Assembly (NCBI GenBank): GCA_945643635.1
Contig: CALZFC010000026.1
Location: 2,567,501-2,631,500 of the forward strand
Direction of reading: 5' to 3'
Source of the DNA: Allodiplogaster sudhausi
Lineage: Eukaryota > Nematoda > Chromadorea > Rhabditida > Diplogasteridae
Length of the DNA stretch: 64,000 nucleotides
Both the position numbers and the translations under genes were made by a program. Numbering within the stretch: position 1 is the first letter of the stretch; the number at the start of each line of letters is the position of its first letter. Below are positions 44,100 to 55,369 of the stretch, piece by piece. The notes under the pieces were generated by a model. That model was not told the DNA's origin, ran no database searches, and saw nothing but the letters and a program-made list of their open reading frames with translations.

Positions 44100-44175
44100 T
44101 TTGCTTGTTTACAAAACATTGCAAAAATTTTGCCCCGAATGGGGATCGAACCCGGACCTCTTGCATGGTAGTTTA
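44100..44175 (-). repeat. tRNA-like (SINE-type) segment
   Basis: On the minus strand CATGCAAGAGGTCCGGGTTC followed by GATCCCCATTCGGGGCA contains a perfect B box (GGTTCGATCCC) and a T-arm-like stem. The A-box side (CTCTAAACTACC region) is weak. The flank GAATATTCATCAATTTCCGA may be the repeat body. Confidence 0.5.
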
Positions 44176-44654
44176 GAGGTTGAATATCGTTACTTAAGTG
44201 CAAATTCCCGAAACACGTACCCTTCGATTTTTTTTAAACTTTGCCATTTTGTAGCAAATTTCACGGGCTTTCTTTCTATATACTTCTTACCTTGAGCACT
44301 GGGGGTGTTTTGGGCTGAAAACCCCGAAAAACCCACTTCTCAAATCAATTTTTGCGAATTTTGAAGCTTAAAAGTTGTTTTCACGAAACGTCACCGCGTC
44401 CTTTTTTAAAGAGAATATAAAGAGCTATCCATTGAAAAAAAGAGATTTAAAAAATATTAAAAAATAACTGATTTATGGGCACTCGAATTTTGACATTAAA
44501 TCGCTATTATCTCGAAAGAATTTTTTTTTTCGAAATCAAGATATACCATTTTAAAGAGCACGTCAAGTAGTACAAATGATCGAGTTTTCATCAAATTTAA
44601 AAATCAAAAATTTCCTAGTACAGGGTGCAGATCGAGCCTTACAGACAGGGTGTC

Positions 44655-45229
44655 TTAAACAAATCTATCCGGTGATGAAGAGACTTCGTTAACTTTGCGG
44701 GAATATTCAATGGCGGCTCACCTTCACTTCAGCGGCGCTGTGAATCTAGCGCATCCGTTTTAGCATATTTCTGACCCCACATCAACGCAGCCACCTTATC
44801 ACGTGGACCAGCCCTGCTTTTCTGGCACGAATTCAAGTGATTGCACGTGTCGCGCTGATTGAGGCTCAGGCGTTGCCTCTCAGTTGAGATCACCTGGATC
44901 TGCCTTTCCTAATGGGACATCCTGCCTAACATACCATTCGTCGACAGTTCTCTTGTCAACTCTAATCGTTTCGAAAACAATTTGCAAGAGATCATATGCC
45001 ACTTGGTCAGTTGGCTACACTTTCATCATTTGTTTACTATAGTTTTTCTTGATAATTAGATTTACATATTTACATTTTATCATTACTATTATTAATTGTT
45101 TACCACGTGTGTTACTTGTGATGCCGTAATAAATTCGTTCATTCATAATTCTCGTTTATTGCAGTTTCATTTGATTTCTCGCGATTATAAGGCGACGAAG
45201 ACGCGTGTCGACACTCCATGGGCCTTGGC

Positions 45230-45281
<52 letters not shown>

Positions 45282-46490
45282 GTGTGTAACATATGTTCAT
45301 TGCATTGGTTGCAGTCGTGGTCAAGCAATGGGGAAAAAAGGAGAATAAAGCATGTAAAGAAAATAAACATGATGTAACTTTATTACAGTGCTACTGATTG
45401 TGAGCAGAGTCCATGGAGGGATCGGATTCGAGTTTCTCACAGCTTCAGTTTATGTACTTCCCTGCAATATTTGTTGATGATTTGGCTAAAGTATGGCTCA
45501 GAAAAGATGGACTGATTCAAAATATTATTAGGAAATGGATGGTAATTGCTCATTGGAGTACCCGAAGTCGTGGGGAGAATCCACCAGAGGCATGTTCGAG
45601 ATGAATTAAATACCGAGAGCTTTTTGACAATGCATGAACTTGGCGATGGACAGAACGGCCTGGCGCGAAGAGGCTACGCCCGTTTAAAACGGTGGAATTC
45701 TTATTCAAGATGGGATAAGGTGCCGTGGCTTTGCAAAACTCTGTAAGTGTGACCGTATTTGCTGAGTTGCTGACAAACCAAGAGCTGTTCAAGTCGACCA
45801 CTTCATAATGGCGTATATCATAAACAAATCTATCAGGTGATGAAGAGAATTCGTTAACATTGCGGGAATTTTCAAAGTTGCTCACCTGCACTATTAGCGC
45901 TGCTGTGAGTCCAGCGCATCCGTTGTAGCTTCTTTCTGACCCCACATCAACGCAGCCACCTTATCGTGGACCAGCCCTGCTTTTCTGGCACGAATTTAAG
46001 TGATTTCAAGTGGCGCGCTGATAGAGGCTCAGCCATCTGCCTATCCGAATGGGCAGGATCCCATTCTTTGACCGTTCTCTGGTCAACTCTAATCGTTTCG
46101 AAAACAGTTTGCAAGAGATCATATGCCACTTGGTCAGTCAGCTTTACTTTCAGCATTTGTTTACTTCAGTTTTCTTGTTAATTCTCGCTTAATACAGTAT
46201 CATTTGTTAAAAAAAATAATCTGCTTTATTTCGATTTTTTTCTCGCGATTACAAGGCGACGAAGACGCGAAGACAAGAGTCGACGCTGCAGCTCACGCGC
46301 ATTGTCCTCGACAGGGTATTTTGTGAAATTCATATTAGTACACAACTTCTTATTGCTTTTCCGGGGTAGCCTCTCACCATCTTGGTTCGCAATCGCGAGC
46401 ACGGCCCGACCCGTCTTCGCACAATTCCTACTGCGCAATCGGGAATATCCCCTTCGATTTTATGACGGCTACGGGAGTTGCCGATGGGAA
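44655..46490. repeat. tandem segmental duplication, about 1.15-kb offset
   Basis: 44655-45390 and about 45815-46490 align in order: AAACAAATCTATC, GGTGATGAAGAGA, GACCCCACATCAACGCAGCC, GACCAGCCCTGCTTTTCTGG, TCAACTCTAATCGTTTCGAA, AGATCATATGCCACTTGGTC and GGCGACGAAGACGCG. Divergence is roughly 15 percent. The first copy holds the (AT)n at 45237-45279. Between them (45655-45810) lies a fragment resembling the 5' flank of ShKT gene B. Confidence 0.75.
45963..46156 (-). CDS. coding-like exon in the downstream duplicate
   Basis: The minus frame starts MLKVKLTDQVAYDLLQTVFE, runs through VDQRTVKEWDPAHSDRQ and reaches VPEKQGWST. In the upstream duplicate (about 44800-45020) the same exon carries indels and stops, so this copy alone may be functional. 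No family recognised. Confidence 0.35.
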
Positions 46491-46889
46491 GTATGTTCAT
46501 GCTGAAAGTGCTTGTGAACCACCTCCAGTTAAAGGAAATATCAAACTTTTATTTCGGAAGACGATGAAGGGAAACAACAGAAACAAGGAAGGTGCAGGTG
46601 GAAGAGAGTGCTACGGCTGACCGTGGCCAGAGGGAGGGAGAGCATCGCAGAGGGCCATCAGTTTGTTTACAATGAACTTTGTCATGTCTTCCAGCGAGGG
46701 TGCCACACGTCGCACTTCGTGACCAGAATCACCTCAACAAAAGAGCATTGTGCGATCTTTGTTGTTATCCAACGATCCACCTATATTCGACGTTGTAGAC
46801 ATACATACATATATGCATAATAAGAATGTAGATTAAATATTTATATAAAAAAAGGTTCTCTATGCTCTACTCTCTCGGTGCGACAATAA

Positions 46890-47015
46890 TTAGGGACTTT
46901 TTTCGACGACAGGTATAGAAACCCGTCGATGACTGCCCTGGACGGGATCCAGGTGATAGGAGGTGTCGAGCGGGAAATTGGAGACGGCGTTCTCCTCGAC
47001 AATCTTGAGCCCGTA
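46890..47015 (-). CDS. C-terminal exon, protein not recognised
   Basis: After the acceptor TAATTATTTAAG the frame reads YGLKIVEENAVSNFPLDTSY, then HLDPVQGSHRRVSIPVV and TAA at 46890-46892. A signal-peptide-like frame on the same strand (MSLTTRLAISFFFLPCVP, about 47122-47222) ends in phase 2 at a GTAGGA donor, which does not fit the phase-0 start here, so they were not joined. Confidence 0.4.
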   Translation of the reverse strand, partial: YGLKIVEENAVSNFPLDTSYHLDPVQGSHRRVSIPVVEKSP

Positions 47016-47251
47016 CTTAAATAATTAACTTGATTAAAAAAAATTATACATACATAGATTTAAATTTAAAATCAATTACTTACAAAAATTTAAGTGCTCT
47101 GTTAGATTTCTTTTTCTCCTACTTTTTGGCTGGCTGCAATTTGATTGGCCAGCACTGATCTTCGATTGGTACGCAAGGCAGAAAGAAGAAGGATATCGCA
47201 AGTCTCGTTGTCAGAGACATCCTATGTAGATAAGGAGGAGGGGAGAGGAAG

Positions 47252-47338
47252 CTGGAGTTTGTGTGTGAGAGGGGAATGGTTTCGCTAGTTCAAGAATCCA
47301 TGAATGACGTTGATGCTTACAGTCATATTCGGCCTCAG
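47252..47338 (+). CDS. coding-like exon of uncertain gene
   Basis: Twenty-nine codons in phase 0 between an AGAGGAAG acceptor and a GTTTTG donor (MVSLVQESMNDVDAYSHIRP). A CT-rich intron-like tract follows to 47530. No partner exon found. Confidence 0.3.
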
Positions 47339-47349
47339 GTTTTGTCTCC

Positions 47350-47486
47350 TCCCCCTCTCTCTCTCTTTCTTTCTCTTTCTATCTTTCTGTCCTCCTCTCT
47401 CTCATTCGGTTTTATCGTCTCTTGCCCGCTCTCTTTCGCCATCTCTCCCACCCTCTCTCACACTTTTCAATCTCTCTCTCTGTTCT

Positions 47487-47530
<44 letters not shown>
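47350..47530 (+). repeat. (CT)n-rich tract
   Basis: Interrupted CT microsatellite. Comparable tracts occur at 20530-20690, 22135-22230, 48375-48560, 50735-50885, 51800-51845, 59915-59955, 60430-60520, 60775-60815, 61490-61540, 61880-61960 and 63095-63155, mostly in introns of plus-strand genes. GA-rich counterparts lie at 11310-11350, 11800-11870, 12285-12330 and 20225-20300. Confidence 0.9.
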
Positions 47531-47535
<5 letters not shown>

Positions 47536-48152
47536 GTTTCCTAATACTTCGTTATCGAATTATTCTTATCTCGTTACCGCATTATCCTTTCCTTTTCTAC
47601 ATTGAACTTCTGGTTTTATATTTCACGTCTTGTCTCTCACTCTATCTATCCCTCTTTCTCATGTTCCTTATTTCTCTGCATTCTCTCTAATTCTTCTGCC
47701 CTCACACCAAAAGTCATCCTTTCTAGTCATCACAAGGAACCGTTGCTTCTTTCATATAAAAGACGGTCGCAGACAATGAGACGAAGACTTTAAGAGACGA
47801 AGAATCGCATAGATTAGACAGCCTTTCCCGCCTGTCAAAATGTCACGTTTTGAATTGTTTTTTGGATCTATTCCAAAAGACACCGCGCTTCTGCTGATTC
47901 TTAGCATTATTGTTCATAAAATTAGTGATGATTCCCATGCTATGAAATTTAAAATTTTTTTTATATAAAATCGGTTATAAAAAATGATTTCATATGCTTT
48001 ATATCCTTTCATATGCCCGAATACTTCAATATACGTATACCTATAAAAACATAATTATTATTCTTATTTATATTTTTCGCGAAACTGTAACGATAAGTAA
48101 GGAATGAGGAGGATATGAGCAGTGATGATTCGTGATGTGGATTGTGACAGGA

Positions 48153-51100
48153 ATGAGACTGCTGCTGCTGTCTCTGCTCGGCCTTCTCGCACTCTTGGCC
48201 GTCGATGCCGCCGTGCATCAAATGTCGCTGAGGAAGCGGCTGACCACCAGGCAGAAGTTGATCAGACAGGGACCAGCTGCCTACAAAGCACACATGGCCC
48301 GCAAAGAACAGAGACGGGCTCAGCTCAGAGACATCATTGTTGGCGCTGGAGGATTCCCGCAGAATGTTAGAACAACTCTACAATTCTCTCTCTCTTTCTC
48401 ACTGCCAATCTCTCGCTTTCTCTCTCTCACTGCTATTCTCGCTCATTCTGTCTCTCTAACTCTTTCTCTCTCAATCGTTTTCTCTCTCTTTCTTTCACTG
48501 CTACTCTTTCTATTTTTCTCTCTCTCTCTCTCTCTTTCTCTCTCTCCCTCCCTCTTTCTCTCCCTTTCTCTATCTGAACTGTAGCAAAATCTCCTTCTTT
48601 CAATAGGATTGAAAATATTGAACTCTCAATGTTGCTCCGCCCGTCTACCGTAGTAAAGGGCAGATTTTCTTCGAGGGGCCATCGCTCATCGCTGCTTCGA
48701 GTTGGAACACTAGAATGTTTGATTCTTTTGCTTGATATTTCAGGTGAACGACTTCGACGACTCGGCGTACGTCGGAAACATCACAATTGGCAATCCACCG
48801 CAGACATTCCAGGTGAGGGGGTTTGTCGGGAATCTCATTTCCACTTTCTTCTATCTCCCTCTCTCTCTTCCTTCTCTCTTCTCTATGTCTCTCTTCCCTC
48901 TCTATTCTCTCATCTCTCTCTCATCTCTCTCTCTCCCTTTCATTCTATTCCTTGTCTTTCTATATCTCGATTGGCTTCAGGTGATCCTTGACACTGGCTC
49001 GGCCAATCTCTGGGTGCCTGACTCATCGTGCGGAATCAAAGACGAGTGCGATACGGTCATGTGCAGTGGAAGTTCGATTTTATACATTCAAACTAGCGGA
49101 GCTATGGGGGGACCTGGTTTCAGTATCTTTGCCCATTATCTCCCTTGGAGTCTTTTCTATGACCTAGCATTGAATTTGCTTAATTTTAGCTCATATAAAA
49201 GCGCGCAAAAGGGTTTGACCGCGCGCGACTCCGAACCTGGGTCGGTAGAATATCTGAGTGCGATGAAAATGTACCAAAAAGCCACAAAATAATTCATATC
49301 TCGAATATGCCTGAACAAATACGGACGAACAACCTATCATTCGATTGCTAATTTTATGCTCTATTCGAATAAAAATATGCCCCAAAAACTGTCAGTGATA
49401 GCTAAGGTCGAAAAAGTGGCCTAAACATTCTCGGACCAAAAGTAGATCAAAAATGTCGTTATATGAAAATGTTTTGTATGATACATTTGTTCGCCTTCTC
49501 AAAAGCTACAGAATGATGTCATAAGGCCAATGCCCGAGAAGAAACAGCCGCGGAAATGGCCTCCCAAATTTTCGAGATTTTACGGCCCCCTCAGGGTACT
49601 TTCGCGGAATCCCAGCCAAACGAGAGTAGGCTCATTTGAAAGCCCTCGTAAAACTGTACAATTTTCTGAATGTCACGTCCCGCTCCAATTCTAAATCTCC
49701 GAGGATTGATTTTTCAAAGGTTCGCTCCAAACAAAATGCGTCGGCCTATTTTTGTCTCGTATCTATCGATACAGGTACTATCAGGACATGTGCAATAGAC
49801 CAATCGATGCGCCGTCAAAAACTACATGATATAAGTCTTAAAATCGAAAATCGACAAGAGGGATTTTGAGAAAGTGAGCAAATACAGAGCAAAAAAGGGC
49901 CAAAAAACGGGGTAAAACTTTGGGCACGCCCACAGGAAAGACCCTCGGGCGGAATTCGCCCAATTTGAGTCCTATTAATCTTGAAGACATGCTCTATCAG
50001 CCACTATTTTTTCCAGCTTCCCATCTTTTCCGAAACAAAAGATATAAACGCTCAAAGTTGCCAACCCAGCGCAAGCGCGCGCCAAAAAGTTGCAACTTTG
50101 GCCGCCGGCGCCGACCCCAAAACCAAAACCCAAAAATCCTAAACCAATACCAAAACGTAGCCCCAATATTCATTTTCCATCCTAAAAAAACCCCACTCGA
50201 AAATCTCAACTCTGCCGCCCACCACGCCGCTCCGCGCAACCCCGGTGAATAATCATCAAGCGTTGTTAAGTATACTCTCTCACTCATATCTTGAATAAAC
50301 GCACATATTTATGTACAAACGTGGATATGCAGATAGTTTAGACGCTAGAATAGTGCAAGCTAAATGAAGGTGGTTGATGACTCTCTGCCGGCTTTTCAGC
50401 CTGGTGCCAGCGGCTCTGCGAGGTCAAAACATGCTGCGATTCCCAGGAATCGGCCCTGAACAAGTTTACCCACCCCCGCGCTCTCAACGCCGTGCCCAAG
50501 TAAGAATTTCTTCATTTTCCCGACCTTTCATCTCTTTTCTATGTTTCTCATCCTCTCTTTCCAGCAAGGATACCTGCACCGGCAAGAACAAGTTCGACAG
50601 CTCCAAGTCAACCTCGTACGAGAAGAATGGCCGTAAATGGTCCATCCAATATGGAACCGGCTCAGCCAATGGCTTCCTTGGCAAGGACACAGTCGCTGTC
50701 AGTTGTCTGACGCAGACCACCTTTCGCCAACGTTTACTCTCTCTCTCTCTCTCTCTCACTCTCTCTCACTCTTTCACATACTCTTACTCGCTCTCTCTCT
50801 GTCAATCTCTCTCATTCTCCTTCCACTCTCTGACACTCTCTTTCTCTCTTTCTCGCTCTCGCTCTCTATGTCTCTCTCACCCTCTTTTCATCCAGTTCGG
50901 CGACGTCGGCACGAACCAGCTGGTTGTCCCCAAGACGACCTTTGGCCAGGCCACTCATCTCGCCCAGTTCTTCCATGATGAGCCACTCGATGGAATTCTC
51001 GGACTCGCCTTCCAGTCTCTCGCTGTCGATGGAGTCAAGCCGCCATTCATCGAGGCCATCGACCAGAGTATGAGTAAATGTGAAAGAGAAAGACAGAGAG

Positions 51101-51428
51101 AGCGAGAGAGGGAAAATTGAAAAGAATTTGGAGGCAGAGAAATATAAGAGAACGAGAAGAAAAGCCGAAATTATATTCAAGGTATGACTGAGAGAAACTC
51201 TCAGCCAATAAGACAGTAGAGTTGAGTGTCCGATGCAAAATGATAGAAAATGGAGGATATCTCAGAAAAGAGAGCAAGAGAGTGAGAATTGAAGAAGTGA
51301 AAGGAAAGACGATGGAAAAAGAATAACATGACAGAGCTCGTCGACCAGCCACTCTTCACTGTATTTCTCAAGCATGAAGGAGCGCAGTCGAACGTCGGCG
51401 GAGGCATCTACACCTATGGAGCTGTCAG

Positions 51429-51463
<35 letters not shown>

Positions 51464-51801
51464 ATTTCTCTATGGATCTCCATATCTCTCTATTCAGATC
51501 GACAATGTAAACTGCGGTCCAGTGATCGGGTACCAGGCTCTCTCGTCTGCCACCTACTTCCAGTTCAAGATGTCCTCTATCCACTTTGGCAGCTACTCAA
51601 GCAACAAAGGATGGGAGGTGTGTAGATTAAGAAACAAAACAGGGAAAAGCTTAAAACTGGCATAGTAGAAGAAGAGGTGTGATGGCGCAGGTCATCTCTG
51701 ACACCGGCACTTCTCTTCTCGGAGCACCGACCGACATCACGAAGAAGGTTGCCGCCGCCGTCGGAGGCAAGGTCAGACATACTCGCAGTCTTCCTTCTTT
51801 T

Positions 51802-51848
<47 letters not shown>

Positions 51849-52192
51849 TGCAGGCTGACCAGTATGGCCTGTATGAAGTTGACTGCAAGGCCTCGATCCC
51901 CGACTTTGAGCTGACGATAGGCTCTAACAAGTTCTCCATCAAGCCAGTCAACTTCATCGTCCCGCTCGACGATGAAGGCAAGATCTGCGTCCTTGCCATC
52001 CAGGTCAGCTACAGTTGTCTCTTTCTCTGACTCTCTAAGCGTACGCGCTCTCTCACTCTCTCCATGCAGGGCTTTGACTCCTTCGGCTTCGGTCCCTCAT
52101 GGATCCTCGGCGACCCCTTCATCCGTCAATACTGCCAGATCTACGACATTGGAGGCCGCCGTCTTGGCTTCGCGCCTTCTCTCCAACAATAA
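48153..52192 (+). CDS. aspartic protease (pepsin/cathepsin D family, A1)
   Basis: Complete: 11 exons, 446 codons, consistent phases. Exons: 48153-48365, 48744-48812, 48981-49071, 50400-50499, 50565-50697, 50896-51067, 51335-51423, 51498-51617, 51691-51771, 51854-52003, 52070-52192. A signal peptide (MRLLLLSLLGLLALLAVDA) and basic propeptide precede YVGNITIGNPPQTFQ. Catalytic aspartates lie in VILDTGSANLWVPDSSC and VISDTGTSLLGAP; the flap is IQYGTGSANGF; the C-terminal motif is WILGDPFIRQYCQIYD. A Cys-rich insert (CSGTWCQRLCEVKTCC) after the first Asp resembles nematode aspartic proteases. It should act in the gut lumen or lysosome. Start chosen as the ATG just after TGTGACAG; an upstream in-frame ATG (48132) would spoil the signal peptide. 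AATAAA overlaps the stop (52186-52195 region). Intron 3 (1.3 kb) holds a SINE-like repeat. Confidence 0.95.
49190..49440 (-). repeat. SINE-like repeat, family C, in protease intron 3
   Basis: On the minus strand CCAGGTTCGGAGTCGCGCG is B-box-like. The flanking body (AACCTATCATTCGATTGCTA, CTCTATTCGAATAAAAAT, AAAAGTAGATCAAA) matches the centre and inner arms of the palindrome at 53022-55343, so both derive from one family. Confidence 0.6.
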
Positions 52193-52429
52193 ATGGGGAA
52201 TCTCTCTTCTTTTCTGGCCCCTTTTTATAATCAAATTATATTAACGTGAATCTATCAAGTTCATTGTACATAATAATGTTTAGAAAAAATTATAACTGGT
52301 TATATGTTTCAGAGTTTCGATTATATTATGATTATCATGAATCTTTTAATTATGTATATTATTCACAGTTACAATGAATCGAACAGTGTCTCAATTATTT
52401 AATTTTTATTATTCCGTATTTGGGTTGTC

Positions 52430-52945
52430 GTTGGAGGACGGAGTGGTTGTTAGGGGGGAGGTACAGACGGATCTCCCTAGCAATGATATAACAAATGAAG
52501 AATTTGTTTGGCTGATGCTCATAATGAGACACTCAGAGCACATAAAAGAACTCGACCAGCATTGTTCTAATATTATTATTTATTTTTGAATTTTTAGCTC
52601 ACAATTAAAATTTTAAAAAAATTATGAACGGCAAAAATTCAAATTAGAAATTTAGTATGGGAAAGAGAACTCACTTTTGCAGTTCAACACCTTAATCTTC
52701 ATTCTTTTGCGCCAATACTGTCTAATTATGCTCATTCCCATAATAACAATATTCGTGTCCCTGAGAATCATTCTGAAAGAGAAAAATAAATCGCGTTGAT
52801 AATTATCTAAACATCAAGATCATTGAAAGGACATAAAAATGAACGTAGTTAACATACATCCCTTGTTTCCCAACAACATCCGCTTGTATGCAAGAAAGCA
52901 ATGCATGTTTTGTCATTGGCGCAGGGAAAGTAAACGAGAATAAAT
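52430..52945 (-). pseudogene. relic of ShKT gene A
   Basis: 52858-52940 matches exon 2 of ShKT gene A and its intron (CCCAACAACATCC, AGCATGTTTTGTCATTGGCG and the GTAAACG flank). 52430-52500 matches part of the Pro/Thr linker exon (TGGTTGTTAGG, GGATCTCCCT). Between them GTCTAATTATGCTCATTCCC matches intron DNA at 36090. The Cys codons of exon 2 are disrupted and no ShKT exon remains. Confidence 0.65.
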
Positions 52946-53236
52946 TAATTAAATAAACGTCTGTCTTCTCTTTTTCCTTATCTTTCTCTTTCTACTTCCG
53001 ATCTCACTCCTTCAAAGGCATTTAAGAGAGCCTCTCTGTAATGATCAAGCAGCCCTCAATGGGGGCCTGCCCCGGCGCAAAAATTTCCGATTCAGTTTTC
53101 CAAAATTTAATTAGGGGTACCCATACGCAATGTTAGGAAAATTAGTAGATCAATATTGTTATAAAAAAATTTTCCTTGTCTAGGAATGCAAAAGTAAGAA
53201 AAAAGTTTAGGTCACCATAACATTCTTTTAAATCTT

Positions 53237-54109
53237 TATTTTTCAATTATCTTTTTTTTTATTAGCATCCCCATTGAATTCTAAACAAAAGCGCTAGATG
53301 TATTTAAGTCAAATATTTTATTTTTACATCGAAAAATTATTTGAAATATTTAATTTTGACGGTTAAATACGTTATACTCATTTGTATTTGGGTTTTATAT
53401 CTCAAAATGTAGAGCATTAAAAACTGTATAACATATATTCTTTTCGTTTCATGTGTCCTTCCCTAGGTGGGTTAAAAATAGGCTCAAATAGGAGTACCTC
53501 AGAGACGCCGGATTCAAGGAATGCGTGAAAAACAAGTTAAAATCTTGTTGTAACATAAAATGAACTATTTCATTCGATTCAGCACGTGCTTCTTTTCAAA
53601 AAAGCTCCATATCAAAATTTCATAAAATTATCATCTTCCATGAAAAAAACCCATTTTTCGATTTTTCAGCCATTGTCAGAAAATGACCTAAAACTATTCG
53701 AATAGCTGTATTTTCAATGTTTTCAGTGAGAACAGAATGCGGATAGTACTATTCAGTACGCGACAAAATTCTCTACAACATACATCCATTACATCTGGAT
53801 AGGGAGTCCCTACCAATGACAGCATCGATTTTCCTACGGCGGTCGCGTCAAAACTGACAGATCCGCATTTTCCAACTTTTCGTGCAATCTTAATGTTTCT
53901 TAGTCATCCAATACATCTTTCTGCTCCACGAAGCACACAAAGGTCAGAACCGATGTTTGTTTTGCAGATTTCCCGAGGTAAAAGCCCGCAAAAGGGTTTG
54001 CACGCGCGCGGCTTCGAACCTGCGCCCCATGACATTCGACGTGCACAACCAATTGGCCAAAATGACATTATAAAATTCATTTCTGGAAAATGCCAAAATC
54101 AATCTTAAA
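53237..54109 (+). repeat. left palindrome arm with tRNA-like segment
   Basis: Runs from TATTTTTCAATTATC to CCAAAATCAATCTTAAAGG. At 54000-54065 (minus strand) it contains GGCCAATTGGTTGTGCACG (A-box-like) and GCGCAGGTTCGAAGCCGC (B-box-like). Confidence 0.85.
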
Positions 54110-54269
54110 GGTTGACCTATCATTCGATAGCTATTTTTGCGCTCTATCGAAATAAATATATCCGCCAAACAGTGTAAATTGGCAGCAAGGCCAAATAAGC
54201 GGCCAAAATGTTCGAACCCTAAAAAGTAGATCAAACAATCTATACATCATAACGTGATGTATGGGACCT

Positions 54270-55140
54270 TTAAGATTGATTTTGGCATTTTCCAGAAATG
54301 AATTTTATAATGTCATTTTGGCCAATTGGTTGTGCACGTCGAATGTCATGGGGCGCAGGTTCGAAGCCGCGCGCGTGCAAACCCTTTTGCGGGCTTTTAC
54401 CTCGGGAAATCTACAAAACAAACATCGGTTCTGACCTTTGTGTGCTTCGTGGAGCAGAAAGATGTATTGGATGACTAAGAAACATTAAGATTGCACGAAA
54501 AGTTGGAAAATGCGGATCTGTCAGTTTTGACGCGACCGCCGTAGGAAAATCGATGCTGTCATTGGTAGGGACTCCCTATCCAGATGTAATGGATGTATGT
54601 TGTAGAGAATTTTGTCGCGTACTGAATAGTACTATCCGCATTCTGTTCTCACTGAAAACATTGAAAATACAGCTATTCGAATAGTTTTAGGTCATTTTCT
54701 GACAATGGCTGAAAAATCGAAAAATGGGTTTTTTTCATGGAAGATGATAATTTTATGAAATTTTGATATGGAGCTTTTTTGAAAAGAAGCACGTGCTGAA
54801 TCGAATGAAATAGTTCATTTTATCTTACAACAAGATTTTAACTTGTTTTTCACGCATTCCTTGAATCCGGCGTCTCTGAGGTACTCCTATTTGAGCCTAT
54901 TTTTAACCCACCTAGGGAAGGACACATGAAACGAAAAGAATATATGTTATACAGTTTTTAATGCTCTACATTTTGAGATATAAAACCCAAATACAAATGA
55001 GTATAACGTATTTAACCGTCAAAATTAAATATTTCAAATAATTTTTTGATGTAAAAATAAAATATTTGACTTAAATACATCTAGCGCTTTTGTTTAGAAT
55101 TCAATGGGGATGGTAACAAAAAAAAGATAATTGAAAAATA
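54270..55140 (-). repeat. right palindrome arm with tRNA-like segment
   Basis: Reverse complement of 53237-54109 with only scattered differences by eye (for example TAACAT against TCTTAC near 54826). The tRNA-like segment lies at about 54313-54378 on the plus strand. Confidence 0.85.
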
Positions 55141-55369
55141 TTGAGCTTGAAGCGAGATACATCAATTCAGAAATTATCCATACTTTTACCTGTTCATGCA
55201 AGAATATGTTTTGAAAAATTTTTTTTGCCATTTAATCTTGTTACTGGGGCCCAGTGCCATGCCCGACTATGTTTTCACACTCGAAATCCAACATCTGGAT
55301 CTGGGGCAGGCCCTACTGGAGGCATACAGAGAGGCTCTCTTAATAGTATAACCAAGTCCTCAACACTTT

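Larger units (their letters stand above)
53022..55343. mobile_element. TTAA-flanked palindromic element
   Basis: Both ends read TTAAGAGAGCCTCTCTGTA inward (53022 on plus, 55343 on minus), with GGGCCTGCCCC about 25-35 bp further in. Inside, two nearly identical arms of about 870 bp (53237-54109; 54270-55140) face each other around a 160-bp centre. The termini are the same type as those of the element at 15744-19652, so this is probably a non-autonomous relative that could be mobilised by the same transposase. No ORF longer than about 100 codons has coding character. Confidence 0.85.

Noticed and set aside
44100..44175. Functional tRNA gene on the minus strand
   Set aside because: Good B box and T-arm but no complete cloverleaf; repeat-like flanks.
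45550..45945. 131-codon minus-strand ORF
   Set aside because: It spans a fragment that matches the 5' flank of ShKT gene B and a diverged duplication; coding character is weak.
47261..47690. Leu/Ser-rich membrane proteins from long plus-strand frames
   Set aside because: The frames run through (CT)n tracts; only the first 29 codons (47252-47338) look coding. The same applies to 20326-20697, 60173-60634, 61446-62009 and similar frames.
48132..48152. Upstream in-frame ATG as protease start
   Set aside because: It would add seven residues before an otherwise ideal signal peptide, and TGTGACAG just before the second ATG looks like a splice or trans-splice acceptor.
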